Source: Phototrophicus methaneseepsis
GTDB lineage: Bacteria; Chloroflexota; Anaerolineae; Aggregatilineales; Phototrophicaceae
DNA length: 64,000 nt
Direction of reading: 5' to 3'
Assembly: GCF_015500095.1 (NCBI RefSeq)
Contig: NZ_CP062983.1
Location: forward strand, 62,001-126,000
A model generated the notes under the pieces. That model was given only the letters and a program-made list of their open reading frames with translations, was not told where the DNA came from and ran no database searches. A program made the translations under genes and the position numbers. Positions within the stretch are counted from its first letter, which is position 1. Each line of letters begins with the position of its first letter. This document shows, one piece after another, positions 1 to 8,490 of the stretch.

Positions 1-1
1 C

Positions 2-313
2 GACTTTAATATGCCGGACCAGAGCGAAGACTATGCCGAGATCACACGCCAGTACCAGGATGCTTACCATGAAGTCGGTTGGGGGATGGGCTGGACCTTC
101 CCGGATAAAAACGGCGGCACGCCCGGCGTATACAACGTGACATCTCTAGCAGACCTTATCCCGATCTTCCCTATTCTGAGGTTGGATTACGTCTTCTACC
201 GGGGCAGTATCCAGGCGCTACAGGCCGAAGTCTGGCCGACATCTGGCACCAGCGACCATCATCCCTTATGGGTGCAGTTAGAAATCAATCCGCCGCCAGA
301 TCAGGCGCAATAA
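2..313 (+). CDS. Endonuclease/exonuclease/phosphatase family protein, C-terminal part (5' cut by window edge)
   Basis: The reading frame is open from the first bases of the window and starts with Asp-Phe-Asn, which fits the GDFN motif of the endonuclease/exonuclease/phosphatase (DNase I-like) fold. The end of the protein carries LDYVFYRG followed by TSDHHPLWVQLEI. This matches the family's C-terminal signature, in which an Asp and an SDHxP element supply metal-binding and catalytic His residues. About 104 residues are visible and the rest lies upstream. The substrate (DNA, phosphoinositide or sphingolipid) cannot be told from this fragment. Family confidence is high; the start is not in the window. 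Confidence 0.8.
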   Translation, partial: DFNMPDQSEDYAEITRQYQDAYHEVGWGMGWTFPDKNGGTPGVYNVTSLADLIPIFPILRLDYVFYRGSIQALQAEVWPTSGTSDHHPLWVQLEINPPPDQAQ

Positions 314-347
314 GCGCCTGTGACAGCGATCCACCACTTATCGTAAT

Positions 348-376
348 TTGTGACGCAAGGGTTTTACGCTTACGAT
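348..376 (+). promoter_or_regulatory. Putative sigma-70 promoter of fbp
   Basis: TTGTGA (348-353) and TACGAT (371-376) are separated by 17 bases and lie about 65 bases upstream of the fructose bisphosphatase start. Each box matches four of six consensus positions. This is a prediction only. Confidence 0.35.
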
Positions 377-440
377 AGAGGCATCCGTAAAACTAAATTT
401 ATGAACAGCTTGCTGTTAATAACTTCCAGAGGATGCCTCC

Positions 441-1538
441 ATGTCACAAAAGTTGATTACGATTGAACGCCACATTCAAGAACAGCAAAGAGCATATCCG
501 AATGCGACGGGCGTCTTCACCAGTATGCTGCAAGATATGGCCCTGGCTGCCAAGCTCATCTCACGAGAGACAAACCGCGCGGGATTAACGAGCATGCTCG
601 GCGCGACGGATAGCGAAAACCCCACAGGCGACCGCCAACAAAAGCTGGATATGTTCGCGGATGAGGTCATCTTCCATATGAACGATCATACCGGGCGTTG
701 TGCCGCTATGGTCAGCGAAGAGCACGACGAACTCATCGACATCCCGATGAACTACGATACAGGTAACTATGTGCTGCTCTATGATCCCCTGGATGGGTCG
801 TCCAACATTGATGTAAACGTCTCTATCGGGACGATATTCAGCATTCATCGCAAGTTCACACGCGGCGAGCGCGGCACGATAGAAGATGTGCTGCAACGGG
901 GTAAGCGGCTGGTGGCAGCGGGCTATGTCGTCTATGGTAGCAGCACGATGATGGTCTATACAGCCGGGAACGGTGTACATGGCTTCACGCTTGATATGGG
1001 CGTCGGGGAGTTCATCCTCAGCCATCCCAACATCACCATACCGCCCTACGCGCGCTATTACACGGTTAATCATGGTTATGAGCGTTACTGGACATCCGGC
1101 GTCAAGCAATATGTGGAATGGTTGCAAAACCAGGAGGATGACAGCAGCAAACCGTTAGGGCACCGCTATATTGGCTCGCTGGTGGCGGATTTCCATCGTA
1201 ATTTACTGAAGGGCGGCGTTTTCCTGTACCCTGGCGACCTGCGCGACGCAGATAAGCCCTATGGCAAAATCCGGCTGATGTACGAAGCCCAGGCGCTGGC
1301 CTTCATTGCAGAACAAGCTGGCGGCTATGCCAGTGATGGTGTTGGCGACATCCTGGAAGTGCGCCCACACAGCCTGCACCAGCGCGTACCGATCTTCATC
1401 GGCAACAAGGACCTTGTGCAGCAAGCAGAGTCCTTCATCCATACACACGACCAGGATTGGATCTCGGCCTATTTGCCATATCGCAATCGCAAAATCACGA
1501 TGGAGCAAGAACAGTCAAACGGCTCATCGGAGAGTTAG
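441..1538 (+). CDS. fbp: Fructose-1,6-bisphosphatase class I
   Basis: Hydrolyses fructose 1,6-bisphosphate to fructose 6-phosphate, the committed step of gluconeogenesis, in the cytoplasm. The 365-residue protein has the class I hallmarks: GDRQQKLD near residue 63, the metal-binding VSEEHDE at 91-97, the DPLDGSSN motif at about 115-122, and a C-terminal [17 protein letters not shown] segment that contributes the sugar-phosphate site. Length is typical, with a short C-terminal tail rich in Glu, Asn and Ser. An AGAGGATG stretch 5-12 bases before the ATG serves as ribosome binding site. It is monocistronic, ending at a strong hairpin. No AMP-site assignment is attempted. Confidence 0.97.
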   Translation: MSQKLITIERHIQEQQRAYPNATGVFTSMLQDMALAAKLISRETNRAGLTSMLGATDSENPTGDRQQKLDMFADEVIFHMNDHTGRCAAMVSEEHDELIDIPMNYDTGNYVLLYDPLDGSSNIDVNVSIGTIFSIHRKFTRGERGTIEDVLQRGKRLVAAGYVVYGSSTMMVYTAGNGVHGFTLDMGVGEFILSHPNITIPPYARYYTVNHGYERYWTSGVKQYVEWLQNQEDDSSKPLGHRYIGSLVADFHRNLLKGGVFLYPGDLRDADKPYGKIRLMYEAQALAFIAEQAGGYASDGVGDILEVRPHSLHQRVPIFIGNKDLVQQAESFIHTHDQDWISAYLPYRNRKITMEQEQSNGSSES

Positions 1539-1571
1539 CCAGCAAGCCCACGGACTAAAATCACAGACTAA

Positions 1572-1598
1572 AAAAGCCGCCCTTCGTGGGCGGCTTTT
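1572..1598. terminator. Bidirectional rho-independent terminator
   Basis: An 11-bp stem (AAAAGCCGCCC / GGGCGGCTTTT) with a five-base loop sits between the convergent fbp and GH99-like genes, with A and T runs on both sides. Confidence 0.85.
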
Positions 1599-1622
1599 CT
1601 GATGCAATCTGGCTAAGGGAGG

Positions 1623-2825
1623 TTATTGGCGAACCTGGACGTAATCGCCTGAGACATAGCCTTCCTGGCCGTTATAGCTGATGACATACCAGCCATTTTC
1701 TTCGCGGATGAGGGCATACCAGCGCCCAGGGGAGATCGCGCCCATGACATCGTAATCCGTACCGGGGCCATAACGCACATTCAAGCGCGAGTTAGCCTGC
1801 ACTGCCGGACCTTCAATATCGGGGGCGGCTTCTTCTGCTGGGGCGGATGTGCCGCCTGTGCTGCGCCATTCTTCAATCAGCGGACGCAGGACATCGAGCG
1901 ACTGCGTGCCATACTGCTGGCTCGGCTCGATGTGGGAGTTTTCCATATATTCGTTCCACGTGCCGACCAAGATAATATCCGCGCCAGAAGCCGCCGCACC
2001 ACGGAAGCTATTTGCGAGGAACTGCCCATCCTGGCGACCACGCGGTGATGTCGGGTTCGGACGACCATCACGAGCCGCAATCAGGGCTTCATCCCACCCT
2101 GGGTGCACTGTCGGGATGTAGATGCTGCCGCCTGCATTCAGGACGCGGCTGCGCTGGCCGGAATACGTGCCGCTGCTGCCGTTGGCCCATGCCAGATTGA
2201 ATGCATACATGCCATCCATCGCGCCACCATACAAACAGCATCCGTTCAGCCCTTCAGCAATCCAGTATGTATTGCGGTCTGGGTCAATGCTGTTGCGGAT
2301 TTCCTGCCATTCTGCGCTGGAAAGGCCCAGATTGCCCTGGAAGGCGAAGAAAATCACAGGCTTACCCTGATAACGCAAATAAGCCGGGTGATTCGCACGG
2401 TCATTCACCAGCCAGCTAATGGAGCTGATAAGCGTATCGCGGTTGCTGACGAATTCCGGGGTAAATGCATCGATGGCGGCACCAACCTGGAAACCACGTT
2501 CACCCGCACGGTCGAGCAAATTGTTTAAGACAGGGGTTGAGGTCCCCTGGTCGCCAAGGCCATTCCAGCTCACGACGAAGCCGTCGATACCTGCGCTCTT
2601 AGCCTGGTCGATCTGGGTCCCGGCAACACCACCATCACGAGAGTCATAATTACCAATGGCCGGATAATCTGTCAGGACATCCGCCTGCCAATCCCAGCTT
2701 GCGCCGCCAGCCCAAAAGCCCATATAAAAAGCCCATACGTGCTGCTCAGACTGAGCCTGTGACGGGGTAAAGCCAGCCACCATTAAGCTCATAACTGTAA
2801 TCAAAACAACGAAAAATTGTTTCAC
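1623..2825 (-). CDS. Exported GH99-like glycoside hydrolase with C-terminal SH3 domain
   Basis: The frame is open further upstream, but a GTG at 2825 preceded by GGAG makes a better start. It gives a 400-residue protein beginning VKQFFVVLIT, a signal peptide ending near PSQAQ. Next comes a TIM-barrel-like region resembling glycoside hydrolase family 99 / endo-alpha-mannosidase-like proteins: WAFYMGFW, GIDGFVVSWNG, then GTWNEYMENSHIEPSQQYG, the usual WNE...EP element. The last 60 residues form a bacterial SH3 domain (SRLNVRYGPGTDYDVMG), suggesting binding to cell wall or glycan. It probably acts outside the membrane on polysaccharide. Substrate and linkage are not known. Family assignment rests on motif resemblance only. 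Confidence 0.75.
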   Translation of the reverse strand: MKQFFVVLITVMSLMVAGFTPSQAQSEQHVWAFYMGFWAGGASWDWQADVLTDYPAIGNYDSRDGGVAGTQIDQAKSAGIDGFVVSWNGLGDQGTSTPVLNNLLDRAGERGFQVGAAIDAFTPEFVSNRDTLISSISWLVNDRANHPAYLRYQGKPVIFFAFQGNLGLSSAEWQEIRNSIDPDRNTYWIAEGLNGCCLYGGAMDGMYAFNLAWANGSSGTYSGQRSRVLNAGGSIYIPTVHPGWDEALIAARDGRPNPTSPRGRQDGQFLANSFRGAAASGADIILVGTWNEYMENSHIEPSQQYGTQSLDVLRPLIEEWRSTGGTSAPAEEAAPDIEGPAVQANSRLNVRYGPGTDYDVMGAISPGRWYALIREENGWYVISYNGQEGYVSGDYVQVRQ

Positions 2826-3099
2826 TGGATATCTCCAAAAACAACAAATCGCTTGCATTGTAATCTTGGAAGTGAATTTGATGATGGGGTAATGGTACTG
2901 AACTATGATATTTGCTGTAGGTAAATGGTCCTGCGATACTAGTATCAATAGGTCAACTGGCCCAGGTGTTTATACTTAGAAAACAAAGCCATTAATGTTC
3001 GGTCAATATGGCTCAAATCAGCCTTTAATCTCTTTTAATAGGCCTACGTGGATGTAGAAAACCTTTTGAAGCACTCTTTTAAATCCTTCTGCCTTCTCC

Positions 3100-3522
3100 T
3101 TAAATATCTTTCTCCCGATTGTACTGAGCAATGAAGGCATAGGCCTCTTGCAGGGAATAGACTATCTTCGTATGGTCGGATGTACGGTTGGCACGGCTCG
3201 CCATACGCACAAAAGCAGCATGTACCTCGTTTGCGATGATCATCGCCAGCGGCGGGATGATGGGGCCAGCCAGCACTTCGACCGATAAGCTCTGAGAATA
3301 CACTGCCCGCAGCGCGCCATCTTCAAAACGGGTCACGCCGGAAAAATCCCCAATGATGCCACGTATCTTACCCTCGGCTTCTTTAAACGCAGCCGCACAA
3401 TATTGATACGGCACGATGAAGGATGCCCTGTTGATGGGGCCACGCAAGACGAAGACGAAAACCCACTCATCCTCATCGACATAAACGTCCGTTTCATCAG
3501 AACGATAAAGTACGTTATCCAT
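3100..3522 (-). CDS. STAS-like small hypothetical protein
   Basis: A 140-residue protein of unknown function. Predicted order: strand (WVFVFVLRGPI), helix, strand ending IIGDFSG, helix, a strand-helix centred on IIANEVHAAFVRMASRA, and a final strand-helix KIVYSLQEAYAFI. This beta-alpha layout, with the central DF loop, is reminiscent of STAS/SpoIIAA-like domains. The same layout recurs in the gene at 30114-30509, so the two look like distant paralogues. The start ATG has AGGAGG about 15 bases upstream, which is long. No catalytic residues are evident. It lies divergently from the L,D-transpeptidase gene. Confidence 0.65.
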   Translation of the reverse strand: MDNVLYRSDETDVYVDEDEWVFVFVLRGPINRASFIVPYQYCAAAFKEAEGKIRGIIGDFSGVTRFEDGALRAVYSQSLSVEVLAGPIIPPLAMIIANEVHAAFVRMASRANRTSDHTKIVYSLQEAYAFIAQYNREKDI

Positions 3523-3711
3523 GTATGGTCAACCCCGCCTCCTAGATATAAATAATCTACTGTAATAATCGCTACAGGAAAATTAAGAATCGCTATGACA
3601 ATTCGTCCAGGCACTTGCATGACACCACCGATCGCCCTCTCAAAAGGGAACTGATTGCATGAACAGCGCGTCTTTTAATGTATAGTGCTATAAGGAAGCG
3701 GAACACAACTT

Positions 3712-5394
3712 ATGAAGGTTCAGAAATACCAGACGATGCCCAATTCTGCTACGCCACCACGCCAGCAATCATCCAGCCTGTTCCCGACGAAGCGGCCCAA
3801 ACGGTCGCAGCAGCAGGCGATGCCACCGCGTGCGGGCGTCCCGGCACGTCCCATGGCCCCCGCACCGCAGCCCAGGCCCTTGCCCCCGCGGGAATCAGCC
3901 CCAGTTTATCGTAAGCGAACGCGTAACCGTGCTGTTTGGATCATAGGCGCGGTGAGCGTGGGCGTTGTCTTTACGGCAGTCGCCCTGGTGATGCTCATCG
4001 TCGGGCTGTCGTTTATGCGCGGCATCTTGCCAGGTGTTCAGGTTGGGGATGTGTCCCTGGCGGGCCTGACAGTCAATGAAGCCGCAGCACGACTGCAAAA
4101 TGAATACAATACGCTCACGCTGCGCGATGGCATCCGCACGTGGGAGGTCAATGCTCAGACGATTGGCGTCGCATTGGATGCCCAACAAACGGCTGAACTG
4201 GCTTATGCCCAGGGGCGGCGCGATGGAAACGCAGGGCAAGCGCTCTTTGGCAAAATTAAGATCGATCCTGTCATCACAGTGGATGCCACAACGGCTGATG
4301 CAGAACTCACACGCATTGCCCAACAGGTGAATATTGCGCCGCAAAACGCAGGCGTCACCCTGCAAAATGGGAAAGCCGTCGCAACCCCGCCTGAATTGGG
4401 CCGTCAGCTTGATGTCGCGGCCATGCTACAACAACTCCAGAGCGACACGGCTTTCGTCGATGGGGACCTGGTATTGGTGATGCGCGACGTTGCCCCCGCT
4501 GTGACGGATAGCAGCGCCCTGGTTGCCAGCGCCAACGCCTTGCTGAATAACCCGCTGGATATTCGCATTTATGACGCCGTCACAGGGGATTCCATCTACT
4601 GGTCGCTGATGCCGGATACATGGGGCACGTGGCTTTCTGCGGAGCCTGATGAAAGCAGCGACATTGGCTTGGCACTCACCTTACAGGATGCCCCCCTGCG
4701 CGATTACCTACAGGCACAGGCGAACAATACATTCGACACCTCGCGGACAGTCAACATTGATGAAGGCGTGCTGGCGGTACAGAGCGCCCTCAAGCAAGGC
4801 CGCCCCGATGCCGCCGTACTCACTGTCGAGCATTTGGCCCGTACCCATACCGTACAAGCCGGAGAGAGCATTATCAGCATCGCCTGGGATTACGGCATCC
4901 CGTATCTATTCATTCAGCAGGCCAATAACAACATCCAGGGTGTAAGCGTCGGCCAGGAAATTACAATCCCACCCGCAGATGCCTTCCTGGAACTGCCCGT
5001 TGTGCCAGATAAGCGCATTGTGGTGAGCATCAGCCAGCAGCGCACATGGATTTACGAAAACGGCCAGCTTAAGTGGGAATGGCCCGTCAGTACAGGCATT
5101 GCCGATAGCCCCACATGGCCCGGTGTATATCAGATTCTCTCGCACGAGCCCAATGCTTATGCAGGCAATTGGGATTTATATATGCCTAATTTCATGGGGG
5201 TGTATCAGCCCATCCCCGGCAGCGACTTCACCAATGGGTTCCATGGCTTCCCTACACGCGGCGGAGGCCAGCTCTTGTGGGAGAACAGCTTGGGCACACG
5301 CGTCACCTATGGCTGTATTCTGCTATCCAATCAGAATATCAGGCTGCTGTACGATTGGGCAGAAGAAGGCGTCGTCGTGGAGATTAAAGCCTAG
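3712..5394 (+). CDS. Membrane-anchored L,D-transpeptidase (PG_binding_4, LysM, YkuD)
   Basis: Probable peptidoglycan cross-linking or protein-anchoring enzyme on the outer face of the membrane. Of 560 residues, 1-70 are a Pro/Gln/Arg-rich cytoplasmic tail and 74-101 a transmembrane helix. About 105-330 match PG_binding_4/VanW-type repeats (LPGVQVGDVSLAGLTVNEAAARL is the first). About 379-424 form a LysM domain (HTVQAGESIISIAWDYGI) and about 432-560 the YkuD catalytic domain. The likely catalytic pair is His511 (HGFPTRGG) and Cys535. The usual SHGCxR motif reads TYGCILLS here, so the second His is Tyr and the Arg is Leu. Activity is likely but unproven. The gene stands alone and ends at a hairpin. 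Confidence 0.9.
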   Translation: MKVQKYQTMPNSATPPRQQSSSLFPTKRPKRSQQQAMPPRAGVPARPMAPAPQPRPLPPRESAPVYRKRTRNRAVWIIGAVSVGVVFTAVALVMLIVGLSFMRGILPGVQVGDVSLAGLTVNEAAARLQNEYNTLTLRDGIRTWEVNAQTIGVALDAQQTAELAYAQGRRDGNAGQALFGKIKIDPVITVDATTADAELTRIAQQVNIAPQNAGVTLQNGKAVATPPELGRQLDVAAMLQQLQSDTAFVDGDLVLVMRDVAPAVTDSSALVASANALLNNPLDIRIYDAVTGDSIYWSLMPDTWGTWLSAEPDESSDIGLALTLQDAPLRDYLQAQANNTFDTSRTVNIDEGVLAVQSALKQGRPDAAVLTVEHLARTHTVQAGESIISIAWDYGIPYLFIQQANNNIQGVSVGQEITIPPADAFLELPVVPDKRIVVSISQQRTWIYENGQLKWEWPVSTGIADSPTWPGVYQILSHEPNAYAGNWDLYMPNFMGVYQPIPGSDFTNGFHGFPTRGGGQLLWENSLGTRVTYGCILLSNQNIRLLYDWAEEGVVVEIKA

Positions 5395-5440
5395 CCCTGG
5401 CAGGACTGTACATCGAACCATGCGTTAGAACCCCAAAGCC

Positions 5441-5466
5441 AAAGCAGCTCTTAAGAGAGCTGCTTT
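5441..5466 (+). terminator. Rho-independent terminator after the L,D-transpeptidase
   Basis: An 11-bp stem AAAGCAGCTCT / AGAGCTGCTTT with a four-base TAAG loop lies 46 bases after the stop codon. Confidence 0.75.
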
Positions 5467-5603
5467 GTATACTGAAAAACCGTTTTTACCCAATTCTTAA
5501 CCAGATTTCATAAAAAATAGACCAGAGCTTATATCCATGTGTTTTGTGTTTTTACCTGCGTGCGCTATCGTTAGGCATCGAACTGGTGAGAAAGGCACGT
5601 CCC

Positions 5604-6443
5604 ATGACACAAACGATTGGTATTCTGCACCCTGGCGAGATGGGCGCTTTTGTGGCGGCGAATGCGAAAAACAGTGGCAACACCGTCTACTGGGCGTCTG
5701 AAGGGCGTAGTGACCAAACCTTAGAACGTGCGAAATCCCAGGGCCTCAAAGATGCCAAAACCCTGCAAAAACTTTGCCAGAAGTGCGATGTGATTATTAG
5801 CGTGTGCCCGCCTTCAGCGGCGAAAGAAGTCGCCAAAGATGTGATTTCTGAAGGGTTCAAGGGGCTCTATATCGAAGCAAACGCTATCGCCCCACAGCGT
5901 GCCTTGCACATCAACGAGCTGATGACAGAAGCGGGTATCACGTTCGTCGATGGCAGCATTATAGGTGGCATCTCGTGGGAAACGGAACAGACTTGGCTTT
6001 ATCTTTCTGGCAAACAAGCCTCACAAGCGGCTGAAATATTCAAAGCTGGTCCAATCGGCGTCAGCATCATCAGCGACGAGATCGGGCAGGCTTCTGCATT
6101 GAAGATGTGCTTCGCCGCTTACACCAAGGGCAGTACGGCACTGCTGGCCGCTATCGTCGCCGCAGCGGAATCGCTTGATGTACTGGACGCCCTGACCATG
6201 CAATGGTCCCGCAATGACTCCACCTTCGCAGAAGACACGTTCCGGCGTGTGCGCGAAGTGACATCGAAGGCATGGCGATTTGAAGGCGAAATGCACGAAA
6301 TCGCCAAGACGCTCTATGACGCTGGCCTGCCGGGTGATTTCCACGTGGCTGCCGCAGAAGTCTATCGACGTATTGCGCCTTTCAAGGATGTACAGGATAC
6401 GCCGCCTTTGCAGGAAGTCACAGCCGCCCTGCTTGGTGAATAA
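5604..6443 (+). CDS. NAD(P)-dependent oxidoreductase, 6-phosphogluconate dehydrogenase-like (DUF1932)
   Basis: The chosen ATG at 5604 follows GAGAAAGG and gives 279 residues starting MTQTIGILHPGEMGAF. That is a Rossmann dinucleotide-binding beta-alpha turn in which HPGEMG replaces the usual GPGAMG. The N-terminal half resembles the NAD-binding domain of 3-hydroxyisobutyrate/6-phosphogluconate dehydrogenases (VIISVCPPSAAKEVA). The C-terminal half, with LKMCFAAYTKGSTALL, fits the DUF1932 helical domain. A frame extension to 5544 exists but lacks support. Substrate unknown. It is a single gene, with no operon partner closer than 150 bases. Confidence 0.85.
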   Translation: MTQTIGILHPGEMGAFVAANAKNSGNTVYWASEGRSDQTLERAKSQGLKDAKTLQKLCQKCDVIISVCPPSAAKEVAKDVISEGFKGLYIEANAIAPQRALHINELMTEAGITFVDGSIIGGISWETEQTWLYLSGKQASQAAEIFKAGPIGVSIISDEIGQASALKMCFAAYTKGSTALLAAIVAAAESLDVLDALTMQWSRNDSTFAEDTFRRVREVTSKAWRFEGEMHEIAKTLYDAGLPGDFHVAAAEVYRRIAPFKDVQDTPPLQEVTAALLGE

Positions 6444-6596
6444 GCTATTTCGCCCAGGCTTGTCTCTTGGTTTGTCTCTTTAAGAGAATGCGCCCAGCCC
6501 GAAGATGGCATTAGCTGGTCTCCGAAGGGAACGGTAAACTAGGTTATCCGTTTTGCTGGACCTGACCTTGTTGACTTACTCTTATGGAGAACGGCC

Positions 6597-8405
6597 ATGC
6601 TGAAACCCCTGAACGTATCTGCTGATGCCCCCTGGCGCGAGCGCTTCGAAGCAGCGCGCATCATTAGCAGCGAAATCGCGACCCGCAACCCCAATCGCGG
6701 CGTTGTCACCACAAATAAAGATGGCGTCTATCAATTGTATGCCTGGGATGTCCCCACCGGTGAGCTCACCCAGATGACGGACTACCCAACGGGTAAGCGT
6801 GGTGGCTTTATCTCAGCCGATGGCGAGCGCATTTATTACCTGCATGATCAAGGTGGCGACGAAATCGGCCATTATCACGCCAAGACGATCAACACAGGCG
6901 AAGCCGTCGACATCAGCCCCGACATGCCACCCTATGCCTCACATTACTTCACGGAGTGCTTCAGCGGGAATTATTATGGCTTCCAGGTCGCAAACCAGTA
7001 TGGGTTCTTCATCTACGTCATCGATAATGTTAAAGGCGGCGAGCCACTCTTTCGTTATGAATCTCAGGCGCTGAGCCTCGGCCCGCTGCTCTCTTACGAT
7101 GGCGAGATTGCCGTCATCGCCACCACGGAAAAAGCAAAGACCCTGCACTATAACCTGGAAGCCTATGATGTAAAGACGGGCGAAAAACTGGGTGAATTGT
7201 GGGATGGCGAGGGCACCAGCATCCAGCCAATTGGTTTTGCACGCCGCGCCGCCGATATGCGCTTTCTGGCGATTAGTAACGCCACGGGCTACAACCGCCC
7301 CTTCATTTGGAATACGCGCACCAATGAACGGACTGAACTGCCCATAGATGAGCTAGAGGGCGATGTTACCGCCTGGGATTGGTCCGAAGACGGCCAGTAT
7401 ATTCTGCTGCGCCAGATGTATATGGCTGAAAATAAGCTGTGGCTGTACAACACCCAGACCAAAGAAGTCACAGCCCTGAATCATCCATCAGGCACCTATA
7501 GTCATGCTTACTTCACACCGCAGGGCACCATTTACGCCCATATCAGCGACGCCACCAACCCGGAACGCATCATTGAACTGGGCGGACTGACGGGCGAGCT
7601 TAAAGGCGTGGTATTGGATGCCAGCAAAGACCAGGGCGGCATACGCCCGCGCAGCGTGACTTTTACGAGCGCAAACGGCGTTCCCATTCAGGCATGGCTG
7701 TATACGCCAGAAGGTGAAGGGCCCTTCCCGACGATTGTCCATACGCATGGTGGGCCAACAGCCGTAACGACGGAGAACTTCAGCCCGGATACACAAACCT
7801 GGCTGGACCATGGCTTTGCTTTCTTCAGCATCAATTACCAGGGCAGCGTGACATTCGGCAAGGATTTCCAGGATGCGATCATTGGCAACCTGGGTGACCT
7901 GGAAGTGCAGGACATCGAAGCAGGCGCGCACTGGCTCATCGATCAAGGCATTGCGGACCCGGATATGCTACTGATTACGGGCCGCAGCTATGGCGGCTAC
8001 CTGACCCTGCAAACCGTTGGCAAAGTGCCAGATTTATGGGCAGGGGGCATGGCAGGCGTCGCCATCGCGGATTGGGCGCTGATGTACGAAGACCAGGCCG
8101 AGACACTGCGTGGTTATCAACGCGCCCTCTTCGGCGGGACCCCACAGGAAAAGCCAGAAGCTCATCAGAAATCATCGCCGATCACCTATGCGGAACGGGT
8201 CAAAGCGCCGCTGCTGATTATCCAGGGCCGCAACGATACCCGCTGCCCGGAGCGCCAGATGCTCAAATATCTGGATAAAATGGATGGTCTGGGCAAACAG
8301 GTCGATGTCGATTGGTACGAAGCGGGACATGCTTCTATGGCGACGGATGAGCAAATCCGTCAGATGGAACTGATGCTGCGCTTTGCATACCGGGTATTAG
8401 GCTAA
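6597..8405 (+). CDS. S9 family peptidase (prolyl oligopeptidase / acylaminoacyl-peptidase type)
   Basis: A 602-residue cytoplasmic serine peptidase. Residues 1 to about 340 form a beta-propeller (repeated strands such as GVYQLYAWDVPTGELTQMTD and RFLAISNATGYNRP) that gates the active site. From about 350 there is an alpha/beta hydrolase domain. The nucleophile elbow GRSYGG places Ser464; Asp547 (GRNDTRCP) and His578 (AGHASM) complete the triad. It likely trims short peptides released by other proteases. No signal peptide is present. It stands alone between a 150-base leader and a strong hairpin. Exact peptide preference cannot be read from the sequence. Confidence 0.93.
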   Translation: MLKPLNVSADAPWRERFEAARIISSEIATRNPNRGVVTTNKDGVYQLYAWDVPTGELTQMTDYPTGKRGGFISADGERIYYLHDQGGDEIGHYHAKTINTGEAVDISPDMPPYASHYFTECFSGNYYGFQVANQYGFFIYVIDNVKGGEPLFRYESQALSLGPLLSYDGEIAVIATTEKAKTLHYNLEAYDVKTGEKLGELWDGEGTSIQPIGFARRAADMRFLAISNATGYNRPFIWNTRTNERTELPIDELEGDVTAWDWSEDGQYILLRQMYMAENKLWLYNTQTKEVTALNHPSGTYSHAYFTPQGTIYAHISDATNPERIIELGGLTGELKGVVLDASKDQGGIRPRSVTFTSANGVPIQAWLYTPEGEGPFPTIVHTHGGPTAVTTENFSPDTQTWLDHGFAFFSINYQGSVTFGKDFQDAIIGNLGDLEVQDIEAGAHWLIDQGIADPDMLLITGRSYGGYLTLQTVGKVPDLWAGGMAGVAIADWALMYEDQAETLRGYQRALFGGTPQEKPEAHQKSSPITYAERVKAPLLIIQGRNDTRCPERQMLKYLDKMDGLGKQVDVDWYEAGHASMATDEQIRQMELMLRFAYRVLG

Positions 8406-8428
8406 ACCCACATACGCCACAATATAAA

Positions 8429-8454
8429 AAAGGGCACAGAATTCTGTGCCCTTT
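8429..8454. terminator. Bidirectional terminator
   Basis: A perfect 26-base palindrome (AAAGGGCACAGAATTCTGTGCCCTTT at its core) with a minimal loop lies between the S9 peptidase and the convergent cyclase gene. Confidence 0.8.
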
Positions 8455-8490
8455 GCATATCGTCTTCTTCTACAGGTTATGTTTCTAGCG

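Noticed and set aside
6444-6596. Possible riboswitch in the leader of the S9 peptidase gene
   Set aside because: A few short pairings can be drawn, but nothing matches a known riboswitch core and no terminator/antiterminator pair is visible.
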